From assembly GCF_030272615.1 (NCBI RefSeq), contig NC_081408.1:403089889-403153888 (forward strand): a DNA stretch of 64,000 nucleotides, given 5' to 3'. The translations under genes and the position numbers were made by a program. The notes beneath the pieces were generated by a model. It was not told where the DNA came from. It worked only from the letters and a program-made list of their open reading frames with translations, and made no database searches. This stretch comes from Cryptomeria japonica. Its lineage: Eukaryota > Streptophyta > Pinopsida > Cupressales > Cupressaceae. Numbering within the stretch: the stretch's first letter is position 1; each line of letters begins with the position of its first letter. Of the stretch, positions 12,301 to 23,514 are shown piece after piece.

Positions 12301-12792
12301 ATCATGTTTTGAAGATTATTGGTATTTGTAGACCTATGTGGTCATTGTATCATTCTAATATTGATCTTATGTAACCTTGTAATTGGATGAGATCTATCCT
12401 TTATTTTTATTGAGAAGCTATGTATTGGAAGAGTAATGTAATCCTATGTTTGGATGTTTTTATCAAGTTTCCTTGATGGTGTTAGTAAATGCTTATTGAA
12501 GTGGAAATTATGTTGTATCCTTTCAATCTTTCTATGATGAATCTTTATTTGCTTATGGCTTCTTGTGATCATTGAGTTAATGATGCATATGTGGATTTAT
12601 GATGTTGTGAAATTTATTCTTGAAGTTAATTCTTCGTTGGTAACCCTTAAGGAATTCTAGTGTATGTCTTCCACTTGTGTTATCGTGCATGTTGTGAAAA
12701 TGCACTTATGATGTTTATACTTTTTTTTTTTTTTTTTAAATGTTTCACCCTTGTTGTGGGTTTTCCTTCGGGGTTCCTGGTGGGGCATTACA
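9306..12792 (+). repeat. 3' LTR of the chromovirus (3,487 bp)
   Basis: Nearly the same sequence as 778-4426 with scattered base changes. The differences include a longer (TA)n run at about 9763-9791 and only four copies of the 23-bp repeat (10955-11039) instead of eleven. Ends TG...CA, followed by the ATTGG duplication. Confidence 0.93.
10955..11039 (+). repeat. 23-bp tandem array in the 3' LTR, four copies
   Basis: Units start at 10955, 10978, 11001 and 11024, with the same GGTAAGTGTTACC core as the 5' LTR array. The first three units are more uniform (all GGTTCGAA or GGTTGGAA after the core) than those of the 5' LTR. Confidence 0.95.
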
Positions 12793-12797
12793 ATTGG
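12793..12797. repeat. Target-site duplication ATTGG, right copy
   Basis: Direct repeat of 773-777, immediately after the 3' LTR. Confidence 0.93.
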
Positions 12798-15300
12798 TAT
12801 CTTTAAATGTAAGGTGGTTGGTAGATATAAGATGTTCTATCATGGCCTGAAGTTGGTCAATGTTTATGTTATTGGGTATAGATGAATCATGAAGAGCTTT
12901 ATCTAGAGAAGCCTTATGCATGGGGGATATCTATAAAAGCTATAGAATTGATATTTGGGTGGGCATTTTCCTCAAATGGTCTATGAGATTTTATTGATTT
13001 GGCATTTGGGATTTTGAAGTGGCTACTTGAAGAGTCCCTTTGGATCTGTGATTAGCTACTACACATTTGGGTAGCTACTAAACATTCAAGATTATTGTTC
13101 TTGATGATAATGGTCGACACTTGGTTGTTTATAGGCTAGATTCGATTGATAGTGTAGTCATAGGCCACATTATTATAACTGGCATTATTGTTTGACTTAT
13201 TCCCTGATTGGAAGAAATTCCTTTACCATGATTATGTAAGGGGTTCTTGAAGATCATGTGGTCATTATTTGATGTTCCTGGTCAATTTTCAACTATTATG
13301 TCACCTCGGTCAATGAAGTCCTACATAAGGTTTTTTAGTTTGAAGAATCTAGAAGCTTTGTGTCATTCAACTTTATGATATTCGTAGAAATTAGTGTCCT
13401 TCCACCATGCAATATTACTTATGGTTCGTATTGTCTAATTTCTGGAAGTGTTATGAAATTTGATTGGACTATTTTTTGCAATTCTAATTCGATCAGTTCT
13501 CCTAAGGGTGTACATCTTTGTCGTGTATTGGTGTTTGGCCTAGGATGACCTCTTTGTGCATTTGTTTGGACAATGCTTGATGTGTGGACATTAGGCGGTA
13601 TAGGTGCTTGAAGGATAATCTTAGGATCTATCTTTTAGAACACTTTTGCATCTACCACACCATCATTAACTACATTCTTGTTTTTAGACCAAAATTGGGA
13701 TTTGTCATTAGATGTGCTTAGGTTATCCTTGGTCTCTTTAAATATTTTGACAAGTCCTTTAGATATAGGGGCTTTCTCAATGGTAAGATGGTTTTTAATA
13801 ATCTCATCAAAGGTGTTTGAACATTGGATTTGTAGGTAGAACCCCCTTTCTTGATTGAAGTTTTGGATGAATATCTATACAAATTATTTCTTTGGTACAT
13901 GGCATGGGCATTTTATAGCAAGGTTTCTCCTTCTCTATAGATATGAGGTGATGGATTTTCCATTCATTTTCTTTATATTATAATGATCATTCATTAATAC
14001 TCTATGTTCTATGCTATATGAGAAGTGTGATGAACTTTTTTCTAGCTCATGAAAGGTTCTAATGCCACATGGAAGGTGTTAAAACCACTCAATGGCTTGT
14101 CCACCTAGAGTACGTGGAAAGAGGTGTGTGAGATATGTATTATTATGAGAAACCTAGAGATGCTACATAAAATTCATTGATATGTTCTTGAAATAACCCT
14201 TTCCTTTGAATTTATCAAATTTTGGCATTTTAAAATAGCATGGATATAGTGGCATAGGGATAGCTCTATCAAATGAATACGGACAAATGTCATCCAATGT
14301 GCAAGTTTTCTTGGTCACTCCTAGCTACATATTAGTGATTTATTGTTGAAGATTCAATATTTGTTGTGCTAAGTTATGAGCAGGTGATGGATTGATGTTG
14401 TTATTAGGGCCTTGTTACATGTAAGTGTTATGTTGTCATGTTCCATGAAGTGGGTTTGAAAATGGGTTTATGTTGTGACAAATGAGTTGTTAATTATATA
14501 GTCAAAGTTTATAGGTGGAATGGTTTTGGTTTATTTGTATGGCATGGCTTGTGATTTTTTATTTTGAAGTAGCATATGTGATACATTTTATTAAGTCCTG
14601 AGTTTTGTTGATGTGTCATTAGGTTGATGTTTTGGTATGAGAAATTTTTATTGGGTAAGATGATGTTTTGTGGAATGTTGTTTTGGAAAGGTTGTGCAAT
14701 TTGGATTACATGTGGTGTTGTTTGAAAGTGTATTTTGGTATTTAGGTGAAGGTGTAAGGTTTTAGTTATGTGGGATGCGAGCTTGGGGTTGACTAAAGGT
14801 TATTTAGTTATGAGACATGATTTTGACATTTGGATTGTTTGTCATGTATTTGTATGGGGGTGGTAGGTTATGTTGTTGGTTAGGAGATGCTATGTTTTTT
14901 TCGTTGGTTTTGGTTTGGTGATGTTGTGTTTTGACTAGATGAGGTAGAGTTAGGATTGATGTTTTTTGGTGGGTTACTCAAAAGTGCAGATGTTTGAGGT
15001 GAGAGTGGTATGTTGTAAAGTGGATTGTTGAACCATAGGTCATATGAAGGTAATGGTGGTACAAAGACATGTATTGAATTGTTGGATGTTTTAGTTTGAG
15101 GTATGTTAGCGTTGAGTTGTTGTGATGTCGAATTGTTACATGGATGTGTTGTGTGTGAAGGTCTTGTGTTTTGTGATGTCATGTTTTGCGAGGAATCTAT
15201 AACATTAGAGATGTCAAAGTTGGATGGTAACTTAGAGCCTTGTTGTGCTAACAACAAGAAAAAGTGATTTGGGTATATGTAGTTAGGAGTGAGCCTAAGA
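12798..15300 (-). pseudogene. gag: Ty3/gypsy relic, gag region (right half of the split relic)
   Basis: Minus-strand remains of a gag gene. Near 14060-14160 the minus strand reads HLFPRTL followed by GGQAIEWF and HLPCGI, in the pattern of the plant gypsy capsid domain ('FP.SL.G.A..WF..LP'). Upstream in the minus sense, 14880-15257 is an open stretch rich in Asn, Ser, Pro and Thr, typical of the variable N-terminal part. Stops and frame changes are frequent, so nothing can be expressed. It joins the protease part at 1-777 once the chromovirus is removed. The lineage is probably Tat/Athila-like, by analogy with the pol relic and primer site to the right; that is inference. Confidence 0.55.
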
Positions 15301-15597
15301 TCTTTGAATGGTTAGGTCTTATTGTGCTTCCTCAAGCTCGTCTTGGATCAAATCTCTGATAGGTTGCATCTTAATAGGTGGTTGTTGTAGTATTTCTTGC
15401 GGTTGTTGTTGAGGTATCTCGTATACATGTGGAGGAATCCCCTTTTTTTTAATTGGTAAGGGGCCAAAGCCGTTAATGCTTTTGATTGGAGCTATGAACT
15501 AATGAGGCCACATTTTTTAGACACCTCATCCTCAGAGATTTTTTTTCCATTGCATGCTTTGGCATCTCCACCAGGTTATCACTCTGTTGCGTGCACG

Positions 15598-15890
15598 TGG
15601 TAGCTCACCCTTATATCTCCTTTGTCTCCCGCAAGCATCACCTTATCTCTTCGTCACAACGCATGCATGGCAGCTCACCCTTATATCTCCTCTACCTCAC
15701 GTAAGTGTCACCTTATCTCTTTGTCACCATGCGCGCATGGAAGCTCACCCTTATATCTCCTCTACCTCGCACAAGCATCACCTTATCTCTTCATAACTGC
15801 ATGTAGGAGTCACCTTATCTCTTTGTCACGTATGCGCAAGTATCTCCTTATCGCTTTGTCACCTACATGCAAGTATCTCCTTATCTCTCC
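15598..15890 (+). repeat. 70-bp tandem repeat, about four copies, last ones degenerate
   Basis: The word AGCTCACCCTTATATCTCC recurs at 15602, 15672 and 15742, an exact 70-bp step. Within each unit ACCTTATCTCT and an alternating CGCATGCATGG-like block recur. Copies beyond 15800 keep only CACCTTATCTCTTTGTCAC-type parts. Open frames here are products of the repeat and not proteins. Confidence 0.9.
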
Positions 15891-16904
15891 ATATTCCGCA
15901 CACACCCATTGTTCCAACATCCACAAATCTCTTATTTGTCTTGGCAACCAACATGGACACCTTTTGCCTAGTGGTCCTTGCTGCCTGCATGTGCCTTTCC
16001 TATGGGAGTGTTTCCTCCTGTGGGATGAAAGGAATGAGTTTTGAACTCATGATCGCCATATCAACAGGGCTCATGACATACCGTCATATTGTGGGGTCAT
16101 CCCCAATATGGAGGCATCCCTTATTAATATAGGATTGTAGGATTGAACATGGGGTCTTGTTGGGGATCTATTTGGTTTTTTCTTGCTTTGAGACCTAGTG
16201 ACAACTAACATGCAAGAGACCTAGATACTTTTGAATTGAATTAATGTGAATTGGATGTAATAATTGCCATGGATTTAAAAATTGAACCTAAGATAATTGG
16301 TTTTTTTTTTAATTTTTTAGATAAGTTGGATTGAAAGCTTGGATGAAAGATTAATGGTAGAATAAAAGATTTGAAGAGTGTATCTAGATATTAGGATGAT
16401 AACAATAGAGATTTTGATGATGTGTCACTTGTACTAGACTTATGAGCATAGTCCAAACAGATAGGGTATAAAATAGATCAAACTTAGAAGTAGCCAACAC
16501 TCCTCACATAACCTACTACATTGATAGGCTAACTTGACCCTAGACTTGGAGAAGGAAAAATATCAACAAAAAGGGACAAGTTAGAGATATGGGAGATGTA
16601 AGATCTAGATAATCAATGAACAATTTTGGATTGATTTTGATAGTTTTTTGTTGATATTGATATTTGATGGATGTTTGATCTAAAGTGAATCTCTAAGTAT
16701 TATGTATGAAATGGTGGAAATGATATGCAAAATGGATGCAAATTTTGGGTGGGGGTGATTTGACTAGTCTCAGGTTTGGTCTAAATTTAGCCTATGTGGT
16801 TTGACAAAAAATAGTCTAAATCTGAAAGTTTCTTGTTTAAGCACAGGCAGAATATGATGTGACAATTACACAAGAAATCTAAATGATTAAGTATAAATCA
16901 AAGC

Positions 16905-17410
16905 CATATGCACAAAAAACTTAATAGTTGTGTAAAGAGGTGGATCAATTGTGCAAAAGTCCTAAGTAGTTGTGTAGGAATTCTAAACAATTACAAAATT
17001 TAGACTGCCATATGTGCAGAAGCCTAAAACAGCTGTGCAAAAGGACTAAAAACATAATAGTTGTGTATCTAGGGTTGTTTGGTCATATTTTCTTCTCAAT
17101 TTTAGGTCAACTCAGTTTAAGATAGGTTTTAGGTCTCAAATTTATGAAAAGAAAGTTAATGTGTTCATCTCAACAAGATATAGCAAAATACTTCTTACAA
17201 TTTGATCTATTATTTAGAAGGTTGACACAATTAATTGATTCAAGTTTGAATGGATGATAGTATGAGAAGAACAATGTTCAGGCTTTGCTATAAGATGTGT
17301 AGGAAAATAGGTCAAATGAATAGTAATAGGAATCAATTGTGTAGGTGTATAAGATAGTCACACAAAAATAGGGCTCAATTGTGTAGAATGTAGAAACAAA
17401 TGTGTCAATA
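16905..17410 (+). repeat. 21-bp phased repeats with TTGTGYA core
   Basis: The core TTGTGT/TTGTGC or a close variant starts near 16907, 16928, 16949, 16970, 16991, 17012 and 17033, each 21 bp apart, with poorly conserved bases between. After a gap the motif returns near 17337, 17357, 17379 and 17400 at the same step. In the minus (element) sense the core is TRCACAA. Confidence 0.8.
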
Positions 17411-18504
17411 TAGAACACAGATACATAACATGTTATGAAACATGCACAATTGCAATAGGAAAACTTGTTTTGGGAAATTTTTTAAGGTGATTGCATTTTT
17501 TTCTGAAACGATTAGTTATTTTAATTGTCTATGGAAAGAAGACACTAACAAGCAATGAAGACATAATGGATGATAATAATTTTTCAGGTTATGAAGGCCA
17601 AATGGTTTCACTAGTATTCCACACTTGAAAGACATGTCAAACACACCAACAACGTAAGTTATTCAAGTATAAGTGTTTTCAATAGTGTAGGACCATATTA
17701 AAATACCCTAGGAGTGTACGCACCTTCCACTCTTAAGAGACAATAGGAGGGATCTAGTGGCACAAGGGTTCACCTTTTCCCTTACTTCAGAAGTTAAAAA
17801 CCTTTAGAACAAAGAATTCCCACCTACTCATGATGGTACATGTTGGGTAGCTTTAGGTATGATACTATAACTTACACCACACTATGGAAATGACCGAAGG
17901 TCTTAAGGCTACTAAATACAAGGTTCAAAGTGGAATCTGTGAACAAAGAGTTGATTTGTAGGAGCATGAGATTGGTGGGATCTCCTTTGCTCTCCTCACT
18001 AGCTAGTCTCAATAGATCAAGAGTCTTGCAACTTGGATTTGAATGATGCTAGCCACTCTTTAAGCTACAACTTTTGATCTCTCCCCTTTGTATAGCTACC
18101 AAAAAACATGATTGAGGTCAAACCCTAGGGTAATGAAATGCCTAGGAAAGCCTCCTACTGAAAATAAAAAGAAGAGTTGGTATTTCGGCGAACCCAAGTT
18201 CACATAAAATGCAAAGTGAGAGCATACACACATAACAAATCTTGGGATAACACAAAGCATGCAAGTGCACACGACATAATAAACAAGGTTCTTTCCTTTA
18301 TGAAATTGAAGTGTTAGCTACTCTAGAAATCAAAGACACATAAAACCTTGCAACAGATTCGTCAGTAGTTTGAATCTTATGGTCTTCTCCCATCAAATGC
18401 CAAGCTGTAGAGATCTGATTAGTACCCCAAAAACTATAATTCTTGTTAGCGAAAAATATAATCAATGAAATTGCAAAAACTAGAATAGATGCACCAAATA
18501 AATG

Positions 18505-18780
18505 AAGCAATTGTGCAAAAATAAATGATAGTTGTGTAATTATACCTATCAGTTCCACAGAAAGATCCAATAGTTGTGCCAAGGATAAGATCAATTGTGT
18601 AGAATCTATTTCTGCACAAACAAAAAAATCTAGCAAAACAAAGGCACATAAATAAAGGTCAATAGCACAATATAAGTAATCAAAAGTGTAGAATTGGGAA
18701 ACAATTGTGAAGTTAAAAGATACAATTGGACAAAAATGAAGATCGATTGCACAAAAGTTGTGGGCAAATGCGTCGATCGA
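18505..18780 (+). repeat. Second block of 21-bp phased TTGTGYA repeats
   Basis: TTGTGC or TTGTGT starts at 18511, 18532, 18574 and 18595, with a degenerate copy near 18553, giving the same 21-bp step as 16905-17410. Weaker copies continue to about 18780, close to the primer binding site. Confidence 0.75.
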
Positions 18781-18835
18781 TACTTGTAGCTATAAAAATG
18801 CTAAATTCTCACAGAAACGTTAGTAGTTAGGGACG

Positions 18836-18856
18836 TGGGTCCCATGGGGTGTGCCA
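18836..18856 (-). promoter_or_regulatory. Primer binding site of the gypsy relic
   Basis: On the minus strand the sequence reads TGGCACACCCCATGGGACC immediately inside the LTR. It resembles the TGGCGCCCACCGTGGGG-type primer sites of many plant gypsy elements with a few substitutions. It fixes the LTR end at about 18860 and the minus orientation of the element. Confidence 0.6.
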
Positions 18857-18859
18857 AAA

Positions 18860-19769
18860 TATTAGACTAGAAATTAAACCAATGTGAACTATCTAAGGAT
18901 TAACCACAAAACCCTCAAATTTACACAATTATAATCTACCAATAGGATTTGTAAAGTTAACTTCATACAATTACCTTATCTCCATTGTCCTTTGAAGCTC
19001 TCTTTGAAAGAATGTAGTGTTGCTCTCATATTTTGCACAAAGAACAAATAGTAGTATGATTGCATGAAAGCTCAAAGATTGTGGTTAGAGAAAGATGACA
19101 GATGAAGGTTGAATTTATAGATGTTTCCAATATAAATCAACGATGGAGATTGGTTGAGACAAATTTGAAGTACAATGGTCAAGAATTGACAGGAGAAATT
19201 AAAGGCTAAAAGTAGGAGTTAACTGAATGCCAATTTTAGTGAATTGATTTCATGAGAGAATAATGGATGAGAGAATTGATAGAAAGTGGTATATGAATTG
19301 AAGAAATGGAGGAGCATCGGAGATAAAATAGAATTAAAGAAATAAATTGTTTAATTCCATGTGCATGGTGGAAAATCAAATAAAAATAAAATAAATAATC
19401 AAATAAATAAAGATAATTTATTTAATTATATAAGAAGAGTTAGCTAATTAAATAACAAAAATAATTATTTAATTATTATTAACTAGAAGAATAAGTGGAA
19501 AATAAATTAATTAAATAATAAAAAATATTTAATTAATGTGAAAAGGCGGAAAATTAATAAATTGATTAAATAATAAAAATAATTTAATTAATATTAGAAG
19601 AATTGAATAATTAATGATATAATTATAAAATAATCTTAATTAAAATAGAAATGGCGAGAAAATTTGAATTGAATTTAAATTATGAATTAGGAAATGAGGT
19701 TAGCTTAATTTGATTTTTATTAGAAGAATAAATGACATGAAATGAGTTAGTCACTTTTTAGTGTCCACA
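18860..19769 (-). repeat. LTR of the gypsy relic, flanked by PBS and PPT
   Basis: In the minus sense it begins TGTGGACACTAAAAAGTGAC after a purine-rich run (19770-19787, minus strand AAAGAGAAGAGCAAAA) and ends near TCTAATA before the primer site. It is about 910 bp and very AT-rich in the middle (19320-19740, repeated AATTAAATAATAAAA-like words). The terminal CA appears changed to TA. Because a primer site lies on one side and a polypurine tract on the other, this LTR sits between two internal regions. I found no second copy in the window. Confidence 0.5.
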
Positions 19770-21229
19770 TTTTGCTCTTCTCTTTGAGACAATGTTTGAA
19801 GTAGCATTGTTTCAAAGAAAAAATGCAGTAAAAAAGAAGATGATCATGGACATGCCATAGTGTGCCCCATTGGAGCAAGGGATTGAGGTAGGATGCCTTC
19901 TCAAGAGATTCCAGAGAATAAAATTTGTGGTCAAACTCTCAAGAAAGGATGGATAGGCTAGATGGGTGGTTAAGGTTGGATTGCATGGTTGGATATATGG
20001 TTAGTATGATAGAAGAAATGTGGAGTGATGATGGTTATTTGATTGATAGTAGGTAGAGAAATAGTTAATGGATGAAATGAACTAGATAGATATGAGATAG
20101 ATCAACATATGATTGGTTGATAGACAGTGACTAATATGAAATGGATTGATATGAAATTGATGTGAACTGTTCTTTTTATCATCACGGAGCATTTTATTAT
20201 GGAAAATGGATATCTGTACACCAAGATATGACAAAACCATGGTGATTTTGGTATCCTTTGCATGGACAACGACTCTAGAAATAAGAAGTGTTCTAATTCA
20301 TTTGTGATACAATAGCACCTTGTTGGAATATGTGAGGAAGTAACCATAAAGAATGATAGTCTCAATGCAACAATGTGTTAGATGACCTTTCATTTGCATA
20401 GGATAATTGTTTATGCTAGATGTTATTTCAACACACACAAGGAACACATTTTCCCCAATAATGTCACAAGAACATGATGTAAACATAACATATCAAAACA
20501 ATGAACATCCTCCATGATCGCTCATCTAATCATTTGTAGATATCCTTGAGTAGCATAGGAACATGACATTAGATAAATCAAGAAAAAAAAAGACTTAATG
20601 ACCAAACAAATCAACAACCATTTAGATCTTCTTGTCAAAAGATAAGTGCTTTAAATAGCATAATGTTAGATAAGATACGTATTATAGGAAAGATGTATCC
20701 ATTAAGGCACACTATTGTGATAAGGATGGATAATTTTGTTTAGGAAATTGATCGGTTAAGTTGTAGGCTAGCTCGGTAGTTATATTTTGTTTGTGATTTG
20801 TTTGAAGCTCAATGTTTTTTGTAATGTTTTGTTTGTTTCCCTTGAAATGACAATGTCCTAGCAAAAGATAGTTTATTATGGATGATGGTGGGTGAATTAT
20901 GGTATGTGATGTAAGTTTATTAGGGTTGGTGAATAGTTTTATTTGTAGGTGGCGGTAGGTGATGGTGTGATTGTGATTTCGAGGATCCAATCCAAAATAC
21001 TAGGTTGGGGAAATGCCCCTAGTTAGGTATAGGACACGTTTATTATGGGAAGAATGGGATGGATTGACTTTATTATGGTGTATTATGGGATAAATGACGC
21101 TAAATATTGACAAGTTTCAAACCATGATAGGTGTGGATATGTGTTACTATGGATGGATGGGATTTTTTGTGGATGGATGGGGGTTTTATTATGAATGGAG
21201 ACGAACTTTATTATGAATGGAAATGGATA
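19770..21229 (-). other. 3' part of a gypsy pol relic, unrecognisable
   Basis: Between the polypurine-like run and the recognisable integrase piece. It should hold the integrase core and C-terminus, but I cannot identify DDE motifs in any minus frame. GATGGATGG- and TTATTATGG-like words recur at 21030-21230 and suggest local insertions or slippage. No other gene is visible. Confidence 0.35.
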
Positions 21230-22680
21230 ACTAGATAGATTTGTGATAGATGGAAGAGCATGAGTGACTACACATGGTACATGTATGAGGTCTCCATGTA
21301 ACTAACATTGTTGATACTTCTTGATAAAGAAGTATGTATCACGCTCCATAGTCGAACAATAGTAGCCACATCACATCAACTTCTTAGCTAATTTAAGACC
21401 ACTAGAATGAGTCACACATCCTCTTGTAAGCTAGTGTATGCTTTAGTTGAGTCAAGACATCCTAGAAGGGTAGTATCAAGACTCCTTCAATGTAGAGCAT
21501 CATCAGTTATTGTGTAGTGAGATGATTGATGGATAAATGTTTTACAAGAGATCGGATGGAAGGATATGACCATGAAGGTAAGTGTATATGTCTTTGTACT
21601 AGGACAAATTAGGACCAACAAGTACACAAACAAATCAGTATTGGGAACATAGAATATTGGGATCAAGATCTATTCTACTAAGAACTCACAATTTTGTTTA
21701 TTATGTGACATTTCAAATAGAGATCCAATAGTATCCATAACATGTTACTTTGTTATTCACTCTTGGAATTTGTTCAAATGATATGGATGTGAAGTATTGC
21801 ATAAAAATGTCAACCATTTTCTTGTATGGTAGAAGTTTTTCATCTTTTTTGAGATACTCATCGTTGACATTTCATTAAACTAGCTGGGAGTCACCATAAA
21901 CTTGGATTTCTTTGATTTTCCACTTCATAGCCATTCTGAGTCCAGATACAAGAGCCTCATCCTTTGCAATGTTGTTTGTAAGGGAATGATAGGCGATATG
22001 ATATAAGAATGTAGTATCCTTGTGGAGTGATAAAGAGAACGTCAACTCCAGAATTGGGCTGAGTATAATGATCCATCAAAGTATAATTTCCATTGGTTTG
22101 GAGTAACTACTATGAATACTACTTTATCAAGAAAGTACGATATCATGGGATGGTTGTTTGTAGTAGGGGCATCCACTAATTGATCAACTATATCCTATCC
22201 TTTGATTGTTTTTATGTCCACATACTTGATGTCAAACTCACTTAGAATCATGAACCATTTAGCTAGTTTGCTAATATGTGTTGTTTTGTTTATTAGGTAC
22301 TTTAGGGTATGAATTTTGGCAATAAACTTTATTTGGTGGCTTAGCATGTAATGTCAAAGCTTTTGAGAATAAAAAACAACAAGACACTCATGTATGATGT
22401 TAATATAATAGATAGTCATTTCCTTTACTAAGTAGTCATGTTGTGCTAGAAATGCTCCTAATGCATATGTTATAATTGAACTGTATAATAGTAAAGTTTT
22501 TTCTTCAATGGGTAGCATGCATACTTGAGGTGAGTGTAAGTAATCTTTTAGCTATTAAAAAGCTTCTTGACACTTACATCCAATTTAAATTTGAAACCTT
22601 TTTGAATTAGATGTTGATAGGGGTGACAAGTATCGGCCAACTAAGCAATGGATTTTTAGTTAAATTGTAGTTTCCCTTGT
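21230..22680 (-). pseudogene. pol: Ty3/gypsy (Tat-like) pol relic: RT end, RNase H, archaeal RNase H, integrase start
   Basis: Read right to left on the minus strand. About 22540-22660 is the RT thumb/connection remnant. At 22210-22540 lies the gypsy RNase H, with ALGAFLAQHDYLVKEM, KLxHYMLSHQIKFIAKI and LAKWFMILSEFDIKYVD. At 21884-22098 lies a second RNase H of archaeal type, with WKLYFDGS and QVYGDSQ, two catalytic Asp positions still readable. At 21230-21450 is the integrase zinc region, with AKKLM, GYYCSTMERDTYF, KYQQC and then HGDLIHVP. Dual RNase H with the archaeal type after the gypsy type is the known arrangement of Tat-lineage elements. Stops and frame shifts are numerous, so it is inactive. 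RT palm and gag are missing to the right. Confidence 0.8.
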
Positions 22681-23514
22681 ATGGAGTTGATTCAAATTTG
22701 TAGGAGGCGATATGCCAATTATACTAAAGTTGATATCATATGAAAACTATGACATTCTAGTGAAGTTTGACTTTAAAATGTTAATATGAGGAAATTATTC
22801 ATTAATTTTTTTTATGTACTAGATATTAAAGTAATATATTTGAAAAAAATAGAAAAATAAAATTATTCTCTTTTTTTTCCTTTGACGTCAACTTGACCTC
22901 ACTTTTTTTCTAAAAATTTTAACAATTCAAATTTCACTCTTGAACTTAAAAAAATTATCGATAATTTTTTTATTTTATTTTTTAAATATTACAAGCATAA
23001 CTTCACTAAAAATTCTACATTTTATTAGTTTATATCATTTTAAAATTTGTTTGAAGATGAATTTTTTAATTTGTGTTGACTATTCTCTAATAAAAGTGTG
23101 ACAAAGATTTATACTCTTACCCAAATACTAATGTACTAGACGGGAATGTTAAGTCCTTATAGGCTTCGCTTCTTCCTTTATGTATCAACAAATAATATTC
23201 AAAGTAGCTCTAGACCTGTGATTCTTCTTTATCTTTTTCCTCCTTATTCGTTGGGTGGCTAGAGATAGTGGGGGGTTAAACAAAGCATAACAAAGATGCC
23301 ATATCCTTCCCCACACATGTGATTCACCTTTTTAGCGATTGGATAGGGCTTCCAAAGAAATGTGATGACCACACAATGCAAAAATTAATTGATTTAATAT
23401 TTCATAGACTCATATGTAATGTGATTTGGGGTTTGAAATGAAATGAAAGGAAGGGATTTTAATAACATCCATGAGACCAAGTGGTCTAAGGAACCAAGAG
23501 ATCCAAAAATAACT
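22681..23514. other. AT-rich spacer
   Basis: No coding signal, repeat or structural feature that I can support. Several A/T runs occur at 22800-23000. Confidence 0.5.

Larger units (their letters stand above)
778..12792 (+). mobile_element. Tekay-type chromovirus (Ty3/gypsy), complete but decayed
   Basis: A full-length LTR retrotransposon of 12,015 bp. In order it has a 5' LTR, an initiator-Met-like primer site, gag with a zinc knuckle, protease, reverse transcriptase, RNase H, integrase with a chromodomain-like C-terminus, a polypurine tract and a 3' LTR, bounded by ATTGG duplications. The chromodomain tail after integrase, the single RNase H and the TGGTATCA primer site put it among plant chromoviruses; the tail sequence and very long LTRs suggest the Tekay lineage. 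Several stop codons and at least three frame changes break the polyprotein, so this copy cannot make its own proteins. Most of the stops look like C-to-T changes (for example CAG to TAG, CGA to TGA), as expected for a methylated, silenced plant element. Confidence 0.92.
15301..18835 (-). other. Long untranslated leader of the gypsy relic
   Basis: About 3.5 kb between the primer site at 18836-18856 and the gag remains. I see no coding signal on either strand. It holds a 70-bp tandem array (15598-15890) and blocks of 21-bp phased repeats (16905-17070, 17330-17410, 18505-18600), described separately. The rest is AT-rich sequence without recognisable features. Long leaders between primer site and gag are known in plant Tat-type elements. 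Confidence 0.4.

Noticed and set aside
15941-16132. Small hydrophobic frame resembling a secreted peptide, and a GAGTTTTGAACTC word resembling a tRNA/SINE B box on the minus strand
   Set aside because: The frame lacks a proper ATG at its start and any conserved pattern. The B-box-like word has no convincing A box at the right distance.
18298-18649. Two hydrophobic minus-strand frames of 67 and 112 codons
   Set aside because: They overlap the 21-bp repeats of the leader, and their Leu/Ile-rich translation follows from AT-rich DNA.
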